A program made the translations under genes and the position numbers. This document shows, in pieces, positions 44,754 through 53,853 of a DNA stretch of 57,466 nucleotides (position 1 is the stretch's first letter; every line of letters begins with the position of its first letter). The notes under the pieces are model-generated. The model was not told the DNA's origin and did no database searches. It saw only the letters and a list, made by a program, of their open reading frames with translations. The DNA lies in assembly GCA_964430245.1 (NCBI GenBank), contig CAYSEW010000016.1, positions 1-57,466 of the forward strand, written 5' to 3'. The stretch comes from CAYSEW01 sp964430245 (GTDB lineage Bacteria; Bacteroidota; Bacteroidia; Flavobacteriales_D; Parvicellaceae).

Positions 44754-45341
44754 TTATTGAATAATCAATTTTTGATGTTTGCGTTTATCTGCATATATGA
44801 TAAGTGTATAAATTCCGGATTTTATTTCAGAAGTATTCAGTAAGTTTTTAGTGACTCCGGATCTTATAAGTTGATTGTTTATATTGAAAATCTCATAATT
44901 ATAGCCTAAAAATTGATCAGTTATGAAAATATGACCTGAGCTTGGATTGGGGTATGCTAAAAGAGGGCTTTCAGTAATTTCTTCTATATTGCTTGGACCT
45001 CCAGTTACTTCAAAACTTCCTGTCATATTCACCATAACATGTGGGGTACATTCGTATTCATAAGTTCCCGCAACTTGTGGGATGTATTGGAAGAATGTAT
45101 CTGCTGGAGCCTGATAAATCTCATCAAAGCTAGCTGCTCCACTTGGAATATTTGTAGAAGTGATTGTGTGTGTCATTGATGGATAATCTAATGGTAGCCA
45201 TTGTATAGTATCTCCTAATTGAATAGTGAGTGTATTTGGAAGGAACTGCATATAGCCATCCCAAATCAAAATTTCATGAATGGTGGCTTTTGAAGTAAAA
45301 GAAAATGAGGTAATAAGTAATATTGTTAAGATACGTTTCAT
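44754..45341 (-). CDS. Secreted plastocyanin-like cupredoxin with T9SS tail
   Basis: This 195-residue protein has a signal peptide (1-20) and a cupredoxin domain (~21-115). The type 1 copper ligands are His58 (MTHTITS), Cys98, His101 and Met106 (YECTPHVMVNM), with Cys-x2-His-x4-Met spacing identical to plastocyanin. A type A T9SS sorting domain follows (YPNPSSGHIFITD, then SGIYTLIIYADKRK). A blue-copper electron carrier at the outside of the cell is the likely role. Its electron partners are unknown; the MbnP/MbnH pair and HMA operon show that copper handling recurs in this region. Confidence 0.9.
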   Translation of the reverse strand: MKRILTILLITSFSFTSKATIHEILIWDGYMQFLPNTLTIQLGDTIQWLPLDYPSMTHTITSTNIPSGAASFDEIYQAPADTFFQYIPQVAGTYEYECTPHVMVNMTGSFEVTGGPSNIEEITESPLLAYPNPSSGHIFITDQFLGYNYEIFNINNQLIRSGVTKNLLNTSEIKSGIYTLIIYADKRKHQKLIIQ

Positions 45342-45393
45342 AATGTATTATATTAATCTAGGTTTTTAAAATTAAAAAAAAACATCATGTCTT

Positions 45394-46410
45394 TTATGAT
45401 TTGAAAAATCTTTTCTTTAATTCGGTGTTGTTCTCTTTGTAAGCTTTTAGAGGTTCTGATTGTTTTTTTAAAAAGTATTTAATAGGTTTTTTTAATAATA
45501 TGGTGAAGAATCTTTGAATGCTAGAAATTCCTTGTTGATTCATTTTGAAATAATAATCAAGGTCATTATTTCGAAAGTTAACTATTTTCTCAAGTTGATA
45601 GCCATCAGCATAATAACCACAATGGAAATTCTTTTCTGCAAATGTTTTTTCTGGAAAGTCTAGTTTCCCTAATCCGTAAATTTCAAAAGATTTAGTTAGT
45701 AGTTCTTTGTAGGTAATTCTGCAGTTGTCACCGCCACCTAAATTAAAGATGTTTTTAGAGAGCTGTTTTCTTTTTTCAATGCCATTGACAAATGCTCTTG
45801 CAGTGTCTTCAGGAGTTGCAATTTCTATTGAAGTAGATAATGGCATATGAAACATTAGTTTAGACATTTTATGGTTTTTAATACCCATGATTGCACATAA
45901 TCTTAGAATGGTCCAATCTAATTTGGAATTTTTAATCAATGACTCAGCTTCTATTTTAGTTTTTCCATATTCATCTCCATAGCTAGGGTTCAAAGGGTCT
46001 TCAGTTCTTATTTCTGGATTGTTAAGTCTGTCGCCATACACAGAGACAGAAGAGCTATACATAAAGAAAGCATTTGGACTATTTTTTTCAATGTTTAGGA
46101 TAAGGTTTTTAGTTCCTGTTACATTAACTGCATAAGCCTTTTCAGGGTAATCGTCTGCAGTAGGGGGTATGATAGCTGCTAGATGAATTATACAGTCGAA
46201 TTCAGTGTTTATGGCTTCAAAGTCTTTTTCTATGGATAAATCACCATAAATTATTTGAATATTATTGATGTATGACTTTAAAAACTTTAAATTTTTTGCT
46301 GACTTTTGAATAAACACAGTAATATCATAGCACTTTTTTAAAAGTAATTGATCTAGGACTTTTTTACCTACTGTTCCGGATGACCCTGTTAGAAGAATTT
46401 TTTTCATCAT
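45394..46410 (-). CDS. NAD-dependent epimerase / 3beta-HSD-like SDR
   Basis: This 338-residue extended short-chain dehydrogenase has the NAD(P)-binding motif GSSGTVG (9-15) with an adjacent Rossmann strand, a D-to-CIIHLAAIIPP segment and the catalytic YxxxK in YGKTK near 160. The length and the C-terminal substrate-binding half are of the epimerase / 3beta-hydroxysteroid dehydrogenase type. It lies 12 bp downstream of the steroid 5alpha-reductase-like gene in the same operon, so a role in reducing or isomerising the same lipid is likely. The precise substrate is not evident. Confidence 0.85.
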   Translation of the reverse strand: MMKKILLTGSSGTVGKKVLDQLLLKKCYDITVFIQKSAKNLKFLKSYINNIQIIYGDLSIEKDFEAINTEFDCIIHLAAIIPPTADDYPEKAYAVNVTGTKNLILNIEKNSPNAFFMYSSSVSVYGDRLNNPEIRTEDPLNPSYGDEYGKTKIEAESLIKNSKLDWTILRLCAIMGIKNHKMSKLMFHMPLSTSIEIATPEDTARAFVNGIEKRKQLSKNIFNLGGGDNCRITYKELLTKSFEIYGLGKLDFPEKTFAEKNFHCGYYADGYQLEKIVNFRNNDLDYYFKMNQQGISSIQRFFTILLKKPIKYFLKKQSEPLKAYKENNTELKKRFFKS

Positions 46411-46421
46411 TTATGTTCAAG

Positions 46422-47174
46422 TTACCAAATAAATGGCAATACAGCTTTTCTGTTTTTAGGATAATCTGGGAAATTGTTCTTGTACCATTGATGATGGTTA
46501 AGTGATCGTGGTATAAGATTGCAAATCGTCCATATAAGAAAGCTTAAAGCAGGAAGATTCCATGCTATTAATGCAAAACCTAGCCATTCAATGATTTCTC
46601 CAAAATGATTAGGACAGGAAATGTATTCAAATAGTCCACTTTTAGGAATTAGGTAACCTGCTTGTTTTTTTCTTAATGATATTAACAGTCTATCAGAGGA
46701 CCTATTGATTATTAAGCCTGTGGTAAATAGCATAATTCCAATGATGATATGAGTGGAAAAAAGTGGTTCTTCTATTGACCCAATAAACCCTATATAGTAG
46801 CCATTTAAAAATCCATTGATTCCATTGAAGAAAACAGCGCTTAAAACGATTAAAAGTGGCATTTTTTTTCCTTTTGTTTTAATCCTGAAAGGAAAGATGA
46901 GCGTCCTAAAAAAGTAATGATAGGTCCATAAACTCATCAATAACCATGATAATTCTGTTTTTTCAGCTGGACCTAAAATTCCAATGGAAGGCATAATGAT
47001 AAAAGCGGGTAATTCCATCCAAAACCAGCCCCATTTATTAGAGATCATTTTGCCCCATTTGTTGTTGCTGTGTCTTCCATATGGCGCTTTTATTTTAAAA
47101 AAGACCAAGCTGAAAAAAGTGATAAGTCCTATTAAGCACCATGTGATTACTATAACATTGAAATTACTCATCAT
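46422..47174 (-). CDS. Steroid 5alpha-reductase family membrane protein
   Basis: This 250-residue multi-pass membrane protein is in the 3-oxo-5alpha-steroid 4-dehydrogenase family. Near the N-terminus KAPYGRHSNNKWGKMISNKWGWFWMELPA matches the eukaryotic SRD5A start, and the C-terminal YISCPNHFGEIIEWLGFALIAW, then LNHHQWYKNNFPDYPKNRKA, carries the NADPH-binding signature. Substrates of bacterial homologues are mostly unknown but include sterol- and isoprenoid-like lipids. It is the first gene of a two-gene operon with the 3beta-HSD-like SDR. Confidence 0.88.
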   Translation of the reverse strand: MMSNFNVIVITWCLIGLITFFSLVFFKIKAPYGRHSNNKWGKMISNKWGWFWMELPAFIIMPSIGILGPAEKTELSWLLMSLWTYHYFFRTLIFPFRIKTKGKKMPLLIVLSAVFFNGINGFLNGYYIGFIGSIEEPLFSTHIIIGIMLFTTGLIINRSSDRLLISLRKKQAGYLIPKSGLFEYISCPNHFGEIIEWLGFALIAWNLPALSFLIWTICNLIPRSLNHHQWYKNNFPDYPKNRKAVLPFIW

Positions 47175-47415
47175 TTATTAACAAATATATGATTTTGAGT
47201 CGTTATTAAAATCGCAATTTTAACTTGCTTTATATATTAACAGACTTTTTAAATAAAATTATTTATTTAAGATAGTTATTTTAATTATTTATATATAAAG
47301 ACCTTTTAAATTTTAAGTATTAAATGATAAAATAAAATGGTTGTGGATGCTAAAATTTTTAAATTAGCCATGATACGATAAGTCTTTGTTAATTAATCTT
47401 TTATGTATGGTTTTA

Positions 47416-50016
47416 ATGAAAATAAAATACTGGATGCAATTAATTAAAGTAGTTTTTCTCTTGTTGATTTTAATCATTGGTAATCACAATTTATTCAGTC
47501 AATCTTACAATATGTCTAATGCTACCATTCAGGTATGTGGTGGTACTTTTTATGATGAGGGTGGACCTTCTGGTAATTACATCAATGGAAGTACATTGGT
47601 AATGACATTTTTACCAGTAAATCCAGGTGAGGGTGTTTGTTTAGATTTTTCTCAATGGGATCTTGATTATAATATATTCGGATACTCAGAAATGTCTTTT
47701 TATGATGGTAGTAGTACTTCTGCTCCTTTAATAATGACAGCAACTGGTGATTGGAATACTGGAGGTGCTGCTTCTACAGGTTTTGATTTTGTTGGACCTG
47801 GAATGATTTGCTCAACAACAGGAGCACTTACTGTATCATTTGATCCTGATGCTTCTGCTCCTGGATGGGAAGCCGAGATCTCTTGTTATGAAATGATTCA
47901 AAACCCTGGTTGTTCAATTATGGGTTCAAGTTCTACACCTTCAATCTGTCTAGGAGATTCAGTGCAATTAGATGCAATTGGTTCTTTAATAAGTGCACCT
48001 TTAAATAATGATTTTAACAATTCTACAGTAGGATCAGGTTGGTCGACATCAGTTAACGCTCGTTTTGATAATCCATGTGGTCCAGGATTGGATGGGACAC
48101 CCCATTTATGGATGGGAGTAGAACCTTCTCCAAGAGTTTTAATGTCGCAGTCATATGATATGTCCAATGGAGGTGTTATATCGTTTGATTTTAAAATGGC
48201 CATACAAGCAAATGGTGCTCCATGTGAAGGTCCTGATGAAGTTGATGAAGGTGTTTATTTACAATATTCATTAAATGGAGGATCTACCTGGACGACTTTA
48301 CATTATTTTTTCCCACCCTTTTATACTGATGGAAGTGATCATTGCTCTAATTGGCAGAATTATGTATTTAACGTTCCTTTAGTTGCACAGTCTACCAATA
48401 CTTCTTTTAGATGGATACAGAATGCTATTTCTTCAAACTCTACAGATCATTGGGGTTTGGATAATGTGTTGATCACTTCTTCTATACCTTCAACTATTAC
48501 TTGGACAGATTTATCTAGTGGTAATATTTTAGCAACTTCTTCAAGTTCTCCACTTTCAGTATATGCTTCGCCAGTAGTAACTACAACTTACAGGGCCGAA
48601 ATATTTGATGGTATTTCTTCTTGTATAGAAGATGTTACAGTATTGGTCAATAGTTTTACTTCATCTGTTACAGATCCTAGTTCATGCACATCAGTTGATG
48701 GGACAATTACGGTTAATACAAATGGTACGGGGCCATTTGTTTATAGTATAGATAATGGAGCTAATTTTCAATCGTCTAATTTCTTTGCTGGTCTTGCAGC
48801 TGGTAATTACGATGTGGTTGTATTAGATCAAGGTGCAAATAATTGCCAGTTATCACAACAGGTTATTGTGAATAGTGTAGGAGCTGTTCCTTCAATAATA
48901 GGTGACACAAGTATCTGTGAAGGTGCAGTTAGTCAGCTGACAGGGTCTGGTGTGCCTGCTATTTCAAACTCTTGGGTGTCTTCAGATCCTTCTATTGCAT
49001 CTATAGATGTAAATGGATTGGTTAGTGGTTTTTCTGCAGGTAATACTGTTGTGACCTATACAGATAACAACGGTTGCTTTAATTCAGTAACAATACAAGT
49101 TAATGCTGCAATTTCAAATTCCTTATCATTTACTATTTGTTCTGGTGATACTCTTTTGTACAATGGAAATAATTACTATACAGGTAACTTATCAGGATCT
49201 GATACTTTGGTTTCTGCTAATGGTTGTGACTCAATTGTTACTGTTAGTGTAACCGAATTGCCATTTATCACTAATAGCTTTACTGCTTCAATATGTGAAA
49301 ATGATACAATAACTTATAATGGAAATGAATATCATTCCAATAACTTATCTGGAACTGATACTTTGATCTCAGTAGCAGGGTGTGATTCAATTGTTTCAGT
49401 AAATATTACTTTACTGCCTAGCTCATCAGCTAATGTAGATGCTGTTATTTGCCCTGGAGGTTCATTCGTTTATAATGGTATAACTTATGATGCTAGTAAT
49501 TTATCAGGTTCAGATACATTACAATCTGTTAATGGGTGTGATTCTTTAGTATTCATTAATGTTGTTGAGCTTCCATTGAATGAAAGCAATATAGATACCA
49601 CTTTATTTGAAGGGGAAACTTTTGTTTACAATGGTTCAATTTATGATGAAAATAATTCTACAGGACAGGTTGTTTTTACAGACATAAATGGTTGTGATTC
49701 TATAGTTTATATTGAAGTTAGCTTTTTAGGTGGCTCAATTCATTTTGTGCCCAGTGGATTTTCTCCAAATTTTGATGGAGTAAATGATTATCTCTATGTA
49801 ATGGGCGGTGGGATAGAAGAAGTAAGTTTCATGATTTTTAATAGATGGGGAGAGGTTGTTTTTGAAACAAATTGTTGTTGCGATGATACTTGTGGCTGGG
49901 ATGGCTCTTATAAGAATTCAATTTTGAATAATGGTGTTTATGTATACATGTTAACAGGAACATATTATAATGGTGTTGGATTTGAAGAGAAAGGGACAAT
50001 ATCATTAATTAAATAA
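47416..50016 (+). CDS. Large surface protein with GCDS repeats and CHU_C (type B T9SS) domain
   Basis: From the ATG at 47416 this is 866 residues; the frame extends to TTG 47386 (ATG 47407 is also possible), but MKIKYWMQLIKVVFLLLILII gives a normal leader. N-terminal ~35-150 is a CUB-like domain (CGGTFYDEGGPSGNY). It is followed by a jelly-roll region, Ig-like segments and four tandem ~52-residue units with a conserved GCDS (nucleotides 49114-49737). The end is a gliding-motility CHU_C domain (SGFSPNFDGVNDYL, FNRWGEVVFE, GVYVYMLTGTYY), i.e. a type B T9SS signal. It is followed 1 bp later by a PorP/SprF gene, the usual partner of such SprB-like proteins. Confidence 0.9.
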   Translation: MKIKYWMQLIKVVFLLLILIIGNHNLFSQSYNMSNATIQVCGGTFYDEGGPSGNYINGSTLVMTFLPVNPGEGVCLDFSQWDLDYNIFGYSEMSFYDGSSTSAPLIMTATGDWNTGGAASTGFDFVGPGMICSTTGALTVSFDPDASAPGWEAEISCYEMIQNPGCSIMGSSSTPSICLGDSVQLDAIGSLISAPLNNDFNNSTVGSGWSTSVNARFDNPCGPGLDGTPHLWMGVEPSPRVLMSQSYDMSNGGVISFDFKMAIQANGAPCEGPDEVDEGVYLQYSLNGGSTWTTLHYFFPPFYTDGSDHCSNWQNYVFNVPLVAQSTNTSFRWIQNAISSNSTDHWGLDNVLITSSIPSTITWTDLSSGNILATSSSSPLSVYASPVVTTTYRAEIFDGISSCIEDVTVLVNSFTSSVTDPSSCTSVDGTITVNTNGTGPFVYSIDNGANFQSSNFFAGLAAGNYDVVVLDQGANNCQLSQQVIVNSVGAVPSIIGDTSICEGAVSQLTGSGVPAISNSWVSSDPSIASIDVNGLVSGFSAGNTVVTYTDNNGCFNSVTIQVNAAISNSLSFTICSGDTLLYNGNNYYTGNLSGSDTLVSANGCDSIVTVSVTELPFITNSFTASICENDTITYNGNEYHSNNLSGTDTLISVAGCDSIVSVNITLLPSSSANVDAVICPGGSFVYNGITYDASNLSGSDTLQSVNGCDSLVFINVVELPLNESNIDTTLFEGETFVYNGSIYDENNSTGQVVFTDINGCDSIVYIEVSFLGGSIHFVPSGFSPNFDGVNDYLYVMGGGIEEVSFMIFNRWGEVVFETNCCCDDTCGWDGSYKNSILNNGVYVYMLTGTYYNGVGFEEKGTISLIK
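49114..49737 (+). repeat. Four tandem 156-bp coding repeats
   Basis: Units at 49114-49269, 49270-49425, 49426-49581 and 49582-49737 encode ~52 residues each. They share a YNGxxY core, an SG(S/T)DTL core in the first three, and NGCDS/AGCDS before a V-x-V strand. The fourth is the most diverged. A related single unit occurs in the Kunitz-FBA protein. Confidence 0.75.
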
Positions 50017-50017
50017 A

Positions 50018-51052
50018 ATGCACATGAAAAGATATTTAATATTTATAGTATTATTTGCTGTTAAATTTAATGCACAAGACATTCATACTTCTCAAGTTCA
50101 TGAGTATGATTACTTATACAACCCAGCAATGGTAGGTAATTTCAAAGGAAATTATAGAGCTAACCTTTCATCAAGAAGTCAATGGTCTTCAATTAACAAA
50201 GCATTTCAAACCTATAGTTTTTCTGCAGATGCTGCCTTTTTTAAAAATAAATGGAAAAGTGGGCATTTGGGAATTGGTGTTTCTGCAAATTCAGATAATG
50301 CAGGCAATGGTTTTTTGAAATCGAATAATGTGAATCTAGGTATTTCAGGTGTAGTTAATTTAAATGCAAAAAACAACTTAAGTGTGGGTTTGTTAAGTTC
50401 ATTTACTCAATCTTCAATAGATCCTTCTACAATAGTTTGGGGAACTCAGTTTGATGGTAATTCATATAATACGAATTTACCAACTCAGGAAATGTTTTAC
50501 ATTGAACAGTTTTCATTTTTTGATCTTTCTTCAGGCTTGGCCTGGAATTTTTCAAAAAAGGAAAGAAATTTAGCTTCACACGATGAGACAAGATTTCAGT
50601 TAGGAGTAGCAGCCTATCATTTAAATAATCCTAGCATGTATAATGCAATTAGTGCGGATACCCTTTTTAGAAGATATGTGCTTTATGGTAAAGGTTTTAT
50701 AGGTTTATCAAACAGTAACACAGCGTTATTACCACATGTTTTGGTGCAAATGCAAGGTCCTAACATGGAGATTTTGACAGGTACTTATTTTAGAATAAGG
50801 ATCAAGGAGGCTTCTAAGGTTACGGGATTTGTTAAGGAATCAGCACTGTCTTTAGGTACATCATGGAGATATGGAGATGCAATTATTCCTGCAGTTATTT
50901 TTGAATTGAGCAGCTATTCCATTGGAGTTTCTTACGATATTAATATTTCTAAACTAAATACTGCAACCAATATGATGGGAGGATTGGAAATTACTTTTAG
51001 ATTTCTTAATCCAAGTCCATTTGCCTACAAAAGTTTTAAGCCATCTCTTTAA
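50018..51052 (+). CDS. PorP/SprF-family T9SS membrane protein
   Basis: This 344-residue outer-membrane protein of the PorP/SprF family has a signal peptide (1-19; the second Met at 50024 may be the true start). Family text includes YDYLYNPAMVGNFKGNYRANLSSRSQW near the mature start and alternating barrel strands up to NMMGGLEITFRF. These proteins tether or export type B T9SS cargo and are encoded beside it. Here the stop of the CHU_C gene lies 1 bp before its ATG, so this protein is the specific partner of that surface protein. Confidence 0.92.
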   Translation: MHMKRYLIFIVLFAVKFNAQDIHTSQVHEYDYLYNPAMVGNFKGNYRANLSSRSQWSSINKAFQTYSFSADAAFFKNKWKSGHLGIGVSANSDNAGNGFLKSNNVNLGISGVVNLNAKNNLSVGLLSSFTQSSIDPSTIVWGTQFDGNSYNTNLPTQEMFYIEQFSFFDLSSGLAWNFSKKERNLASHDETRFQLGVAAYHLNNPSMYNAISADTLFRRYVLYGKGFIGLSNSNTALLPHVLVQMQGPNMEILTGTYFRIRIKEASKVTGFVKESALSLGTSWRYGDAIIPAVIFELSSYSIGVSYDINISKLNTATNMMGGLEITFRFLNPSPFAYKSFKPSL

Positions 51053-51096
51053 GTTCTTAAATTGCCTTATATTTAAGTAATTTAAAAAGTCTGATT

Positions 51097-52635
51097 ATGT
51101 CTTCATTGTTGTTATTTGACTTGGTTAAATCAATGACCATGTCGGAAAAAAGATATTTTAAAATCAATTCGTTAAAGCATGTAATTGGTGAAAGTAATGA
51201 TTACATACATTTATTCAATGCTATTGAAAAACAAAATAAATACAATGAAAAGGCATTGTTGAAATGTAATTTTGTTAAAAACCTCTCCCAAGAGAAAAAC
51301 TATTTATACCGTTTAATTTTAAAAAGTTTAAATGCTTATCATTCTGATTTAAATGCTAAGTCAAGAGTATTGAGTTTATTGCATCAAATAGAAGTATTGT
51401 ATCATAAAGGTTTATACAATCAGGCCTTGAAGTTGGTAAAGAAAGCAAAAAAGATCACAAAAGAACATGAACTGTTTTCACACGAATTAATTGTTAATGA
51501 AATTAATACTGAATTAATGTCAAAACAATTACAATATCCTATGGCAGTCAAAACAATTGATGATTCTGAGAGGTTAATTAAGATTATTGAAAATTTCAAT
51601 AAAGTACATGGTATTACAATGGAATGCTATGATGTAGGCGTAAAGATGGGAACCATAAGGTCTGAATCTGAAATTAAACAAATAAAAAAGTTTATAACAA
51701 TACAGGAAATTTCTAATGATCATCTGCTGCTTTCATCTAGAGCAAAAATGCATAAAATTAGCTTATTAATATCTTATTATTATTTAATGAATGATAAGAA
51801 TAATATGTTGGTTTATACCAAGAAACTAACTAATCATTACCAAGAAAACCCTTATTTAATAGAGTATTCAACAATTGGTTATATTTTTTCATTGGCTAGT
51901 TTAGTAAAGGCCTATATTCAAAACGAACAAAAGGGAAATGCATTAGAGGTTTTAAGCACCTTGGAGAGTGCTAAAAACAAGTATAGAATTCCTAATTCTC
52001 CAAAAACAGGTGCTAGATTGTTCTTTTATTCATTCAATATTAGATTGGAAATGTTTTTAAATGAAATAGCGTTTAAAAAATGTTTGGATTTTATAGATGA
52101 AAACAAAAAAGACTTTCAGAAGTTTAAAGGTCATATAGAAAAGTCTTTTTTGTACGAAAGTTATTTTTCTTTGGCTAAGCTTTATTTCTTCAATGGAGAT
52201 TTTAAAAAAGCATTGCATTTTACAAATGCTATTATCAATGATGTTTCTTTTAAGATCAGAAATGATCTAAATTCTGCTATTAGATTGTTAAATCTATTAA
52301 TTCAGTATGAGTTAAATAAAGATTTCACTATAGATTATTTAACCCAGAACACCTTAAATTATTTAAATAAAAGGAAAAGGTTGTATAAAGTAGAGGGGCT
52401 AATTATCAATTTTATAAAATCATTGAAAAAAGTAAAAAGTGAAGATGTTTTAAATAAAGATTTTTTGAAGTTGAGAGAAAGAATCAGAGAATACAAAAAG
52501 GATAGGTATGAGTTAAGTCCAATTTTGAGATTTGACTTTGAGTATTGGGTCTTGTCAAAAATTAAAAATACAAATGTTTCTGGCCTTTCTAAGAAAGATT
52601 TTGAATCTGTGTTAGCAATTAATCCAATTGTATAA
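51097..52635 (+). CDS. Helical-repeat (TPR-like) cytoplasmic protein
   Basis: This 512-residue protein without signal peptide or TM segments is almost wholly alpha-helical. It begins LFDLVKSMTMSEKRYFKINSL and contains TPR-like helix pairs (YHKGLYNQALKLVKKAKKI, SYFSLAKLYFFNGDFKKALHFTNAII). Proteins with this opening occur in Bacteroidota genomes, but I know no function. It follows the PorP/SprF gene by 44 bp and could be in its transcript. Scaffolding is a generic expectation only. Confidence 0.7.
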   Translation: MSSLLLFDLVKSMTMSEKRYFKINSLKHVIGESNDYIHLFNAIEKQNKYNEKALLKCNFVKNLSQEKNYLYRLILKSLNAYHSDLNAKSRVLSLLHQIEVLYHKGLYNQALKLVKKAKKITKEHELFSHELIVNEINTELMSKQLQYPMAVKTIDDSERLIKIIENFNKVHGITMECYDVGVKMGTIRSESEIKQIKKFITIQEISNDHLLLSSRAKMHKISLLISYYYLMNDKNNMLVYTKKLTNHYQENPYLIEYSTIGYIFSLASLVKAYIQNEQKGNALEVLSTLESAKNKYRIPNSPKTGARLFFYSFNIRLEMFLNEIAFKKCLDFIDENKKDFQKFKGHIEKSFLYESYFSLAKLYFFNGDFKKALHFTNAIINDVSFKIRNDLNSAIRLLNLLIQYELNKDFTIDYLTQNTLNYLNKRKRLYKVEGLIINFIKSLKKVKSEDVLNKDFLKLRERIREYKKDRYELSPILRFDFEYWVLSKIKNTNVSGLSKKDFESVLAINPIV

Positions 52636-53035
52636 TAATGGTTTTTTTGGAATTCAGATTTATAGCTGCATCTTCGAATGAAGGTGCTGATAGAAATGGT
52701 CTAACGTTATTGGAAAATCCAAAATCTTCAGTTGGAATACCCATAATATTTCTATTGCAAATAGTATCTGAATTTAGGTCGTGAAAGATAGCCAATGCAT
52801 ATCTGCCATTTTTAAGGTTTTTGATCGTGTATTCTATTTCATTTGAAGTGACTTTAAAATAGAAAACTTTGTATTGTTTATCGACTTCAGGAAAAACTTC
52901 AGCATTGTTGTACAAGCCAATTTCAATGTGGCCGTCAACCTCCTTAATATTGGTTATTTTAACATGTAAATCTGAATACTGAGCAATTGTATTAAATTGT
53001 AAAAAAATGAAAATAAGTAGATTAAATTGCTTCAT
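52619..53035 (-). CDS. DUF2141 secreted protein
   Basis: This 138-residue exported protein has a signal peptide (1-18). The DUF2141 domain fills the rest (LHVKITNIKEVDGHIEIGLYN, LKNGRYALAIFHDLNSD, MGIPTEDFGFSNN). The family occurs beside carotenoid, sterol-desaturase or lipid genes in other Bacteroidota; its biochemical role is unknown. Its ATG overlaps the TGA of the FkbM gene (4 bp, ATGA), indicating co-translation. Its 3' end overlaps the convergent helical-repeat gene by 17 bp. Confidence 0.85.
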   Translation of the reverse strand: MKQFNLLIFIFLQFNTIAQYSDLHVKITNIKEVDGHIEIGLYNNAEVFPEVDKQYKVFYFKVTSNEIEYTIKNLKNGRYALAIFHDLNSDTICNRNIMGIPTEDFGFSNNVRPFLSAPSFEDAAINLNSKKTIIIQLD

Positions 53036-53829
53036 CTTGTAGCATAAATATTTACTAGGTCAGTTTCTTCTAATGCTTTCTCTTTGTCTTTTATGATGTT
53101 ATTGAACCCTTTACTCTTTAATAATTTTTCAACTTTTAATACTCTTTCATCAATATCATGTACTTCCATAACTATCGATTGGATTTTCGGCCAGTGCTCT
53201 TCTTTTATGCCTTTTACAACTTCCCATTCATGTCCTTCGCAATCCATCTTTAATAAGTTAATGGTCTTGATGTCTTTTGATTCGATCACTTCAGATAAAG
53301 TGCACACCTTACAGTCTATTTTTTTTTCACCTTTTTTAAGATACCATGCTATTATTGGGATAACGAATCCAGGAATTAATTTTGACCACCAGAAAGAATC
53401 TGGTGAATTTTTTATGCTGCCTTTTACTGCATTTTTAAAAGCTTCTGGATTGTCTTCCCATAATTCTGGATTTGAGGTAGATAAAGCAGGGCTATTTGGA
53501 AAATAGGTAAAGCTAATGGTGTCTGATTGTGATCCTAATCCCATTTGATAAGCAAAAAAAGATTTATTATTACTTAGTTCGGTGTTTTTTAAGAGTACTT
53601 CATAGATCTGAGGAACCGGTTCAAAGCTATGGATATCAATGTTATTGTATGTTTGAGATGCTCTAACTCCAAATACTCCAATATTAGCACCAATATCAAA
53701 GATCACATCACCTTCTTGTAAGCTAATTCCATGGTTAAAATATCCTTTTATATGGTCATCTAAGACAATTGCTTCAGTAGATCTAAGACAATATAATGAA
53801 GTACCATCAGTTAATTTGATTTTTTTCAT
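53032..53829 (-). CDS. FkbM-family SAM-dependent methyltransferase
   Basis: This 265-residue cytoplasmic methyltransferase of the FkbM type has SAM motif I at GDVIFDIGANIGVFGVRAS (residues ~40-58), an acidic post-I region HSFEP, and the FkbM signature LLKMDCEGHEWEVVKGI (~190). Typical substrates are hydroxyl groups of sugars, lipids or polyketides; none can be assigned. It is coupled to DUF2141 by an ATGA overlap and divergent from the sterol desaturase-like gene (24 bp). Confidence 0.9.
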   Translation of the reverse strand: MKKIKLTDGTSLYCLRSTEAIVLDDHIKGYFNHGISLQEGDVIFDIGANIGVFGVRASQTYNNIDIHSFEPVPQIYEVLLKNTELSNNKSFFAYQMGLGSQSDTISFTYFPNSPALSTSNPELWEDNPEAFKNAVKGSIKNSPDSFWWSKLIPGFVIPIIAWYLKKGEKKIDCKVCTLSEVIESKDIKTINLLKMDCEGHEWEVVKGIKEEHWPKIQSIVMEVHDIDERVLKVEKLLKSKGFNNIIKDKEKALEETDLVNIYATR

Positions 53830-53853
53830 ACTTTTAAAAGACTTTTTTTAGAG

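Noticed and set aside
47249..47270. AT-only inverted repeat TTAAATAAA / TTTATTTAA upstream of the CHU_C gene
   Set aside because: It is composed of A and T only in an AT-rich intergenic region, where such repeats arise easily by chance. No promoter lies at a fitting distance.
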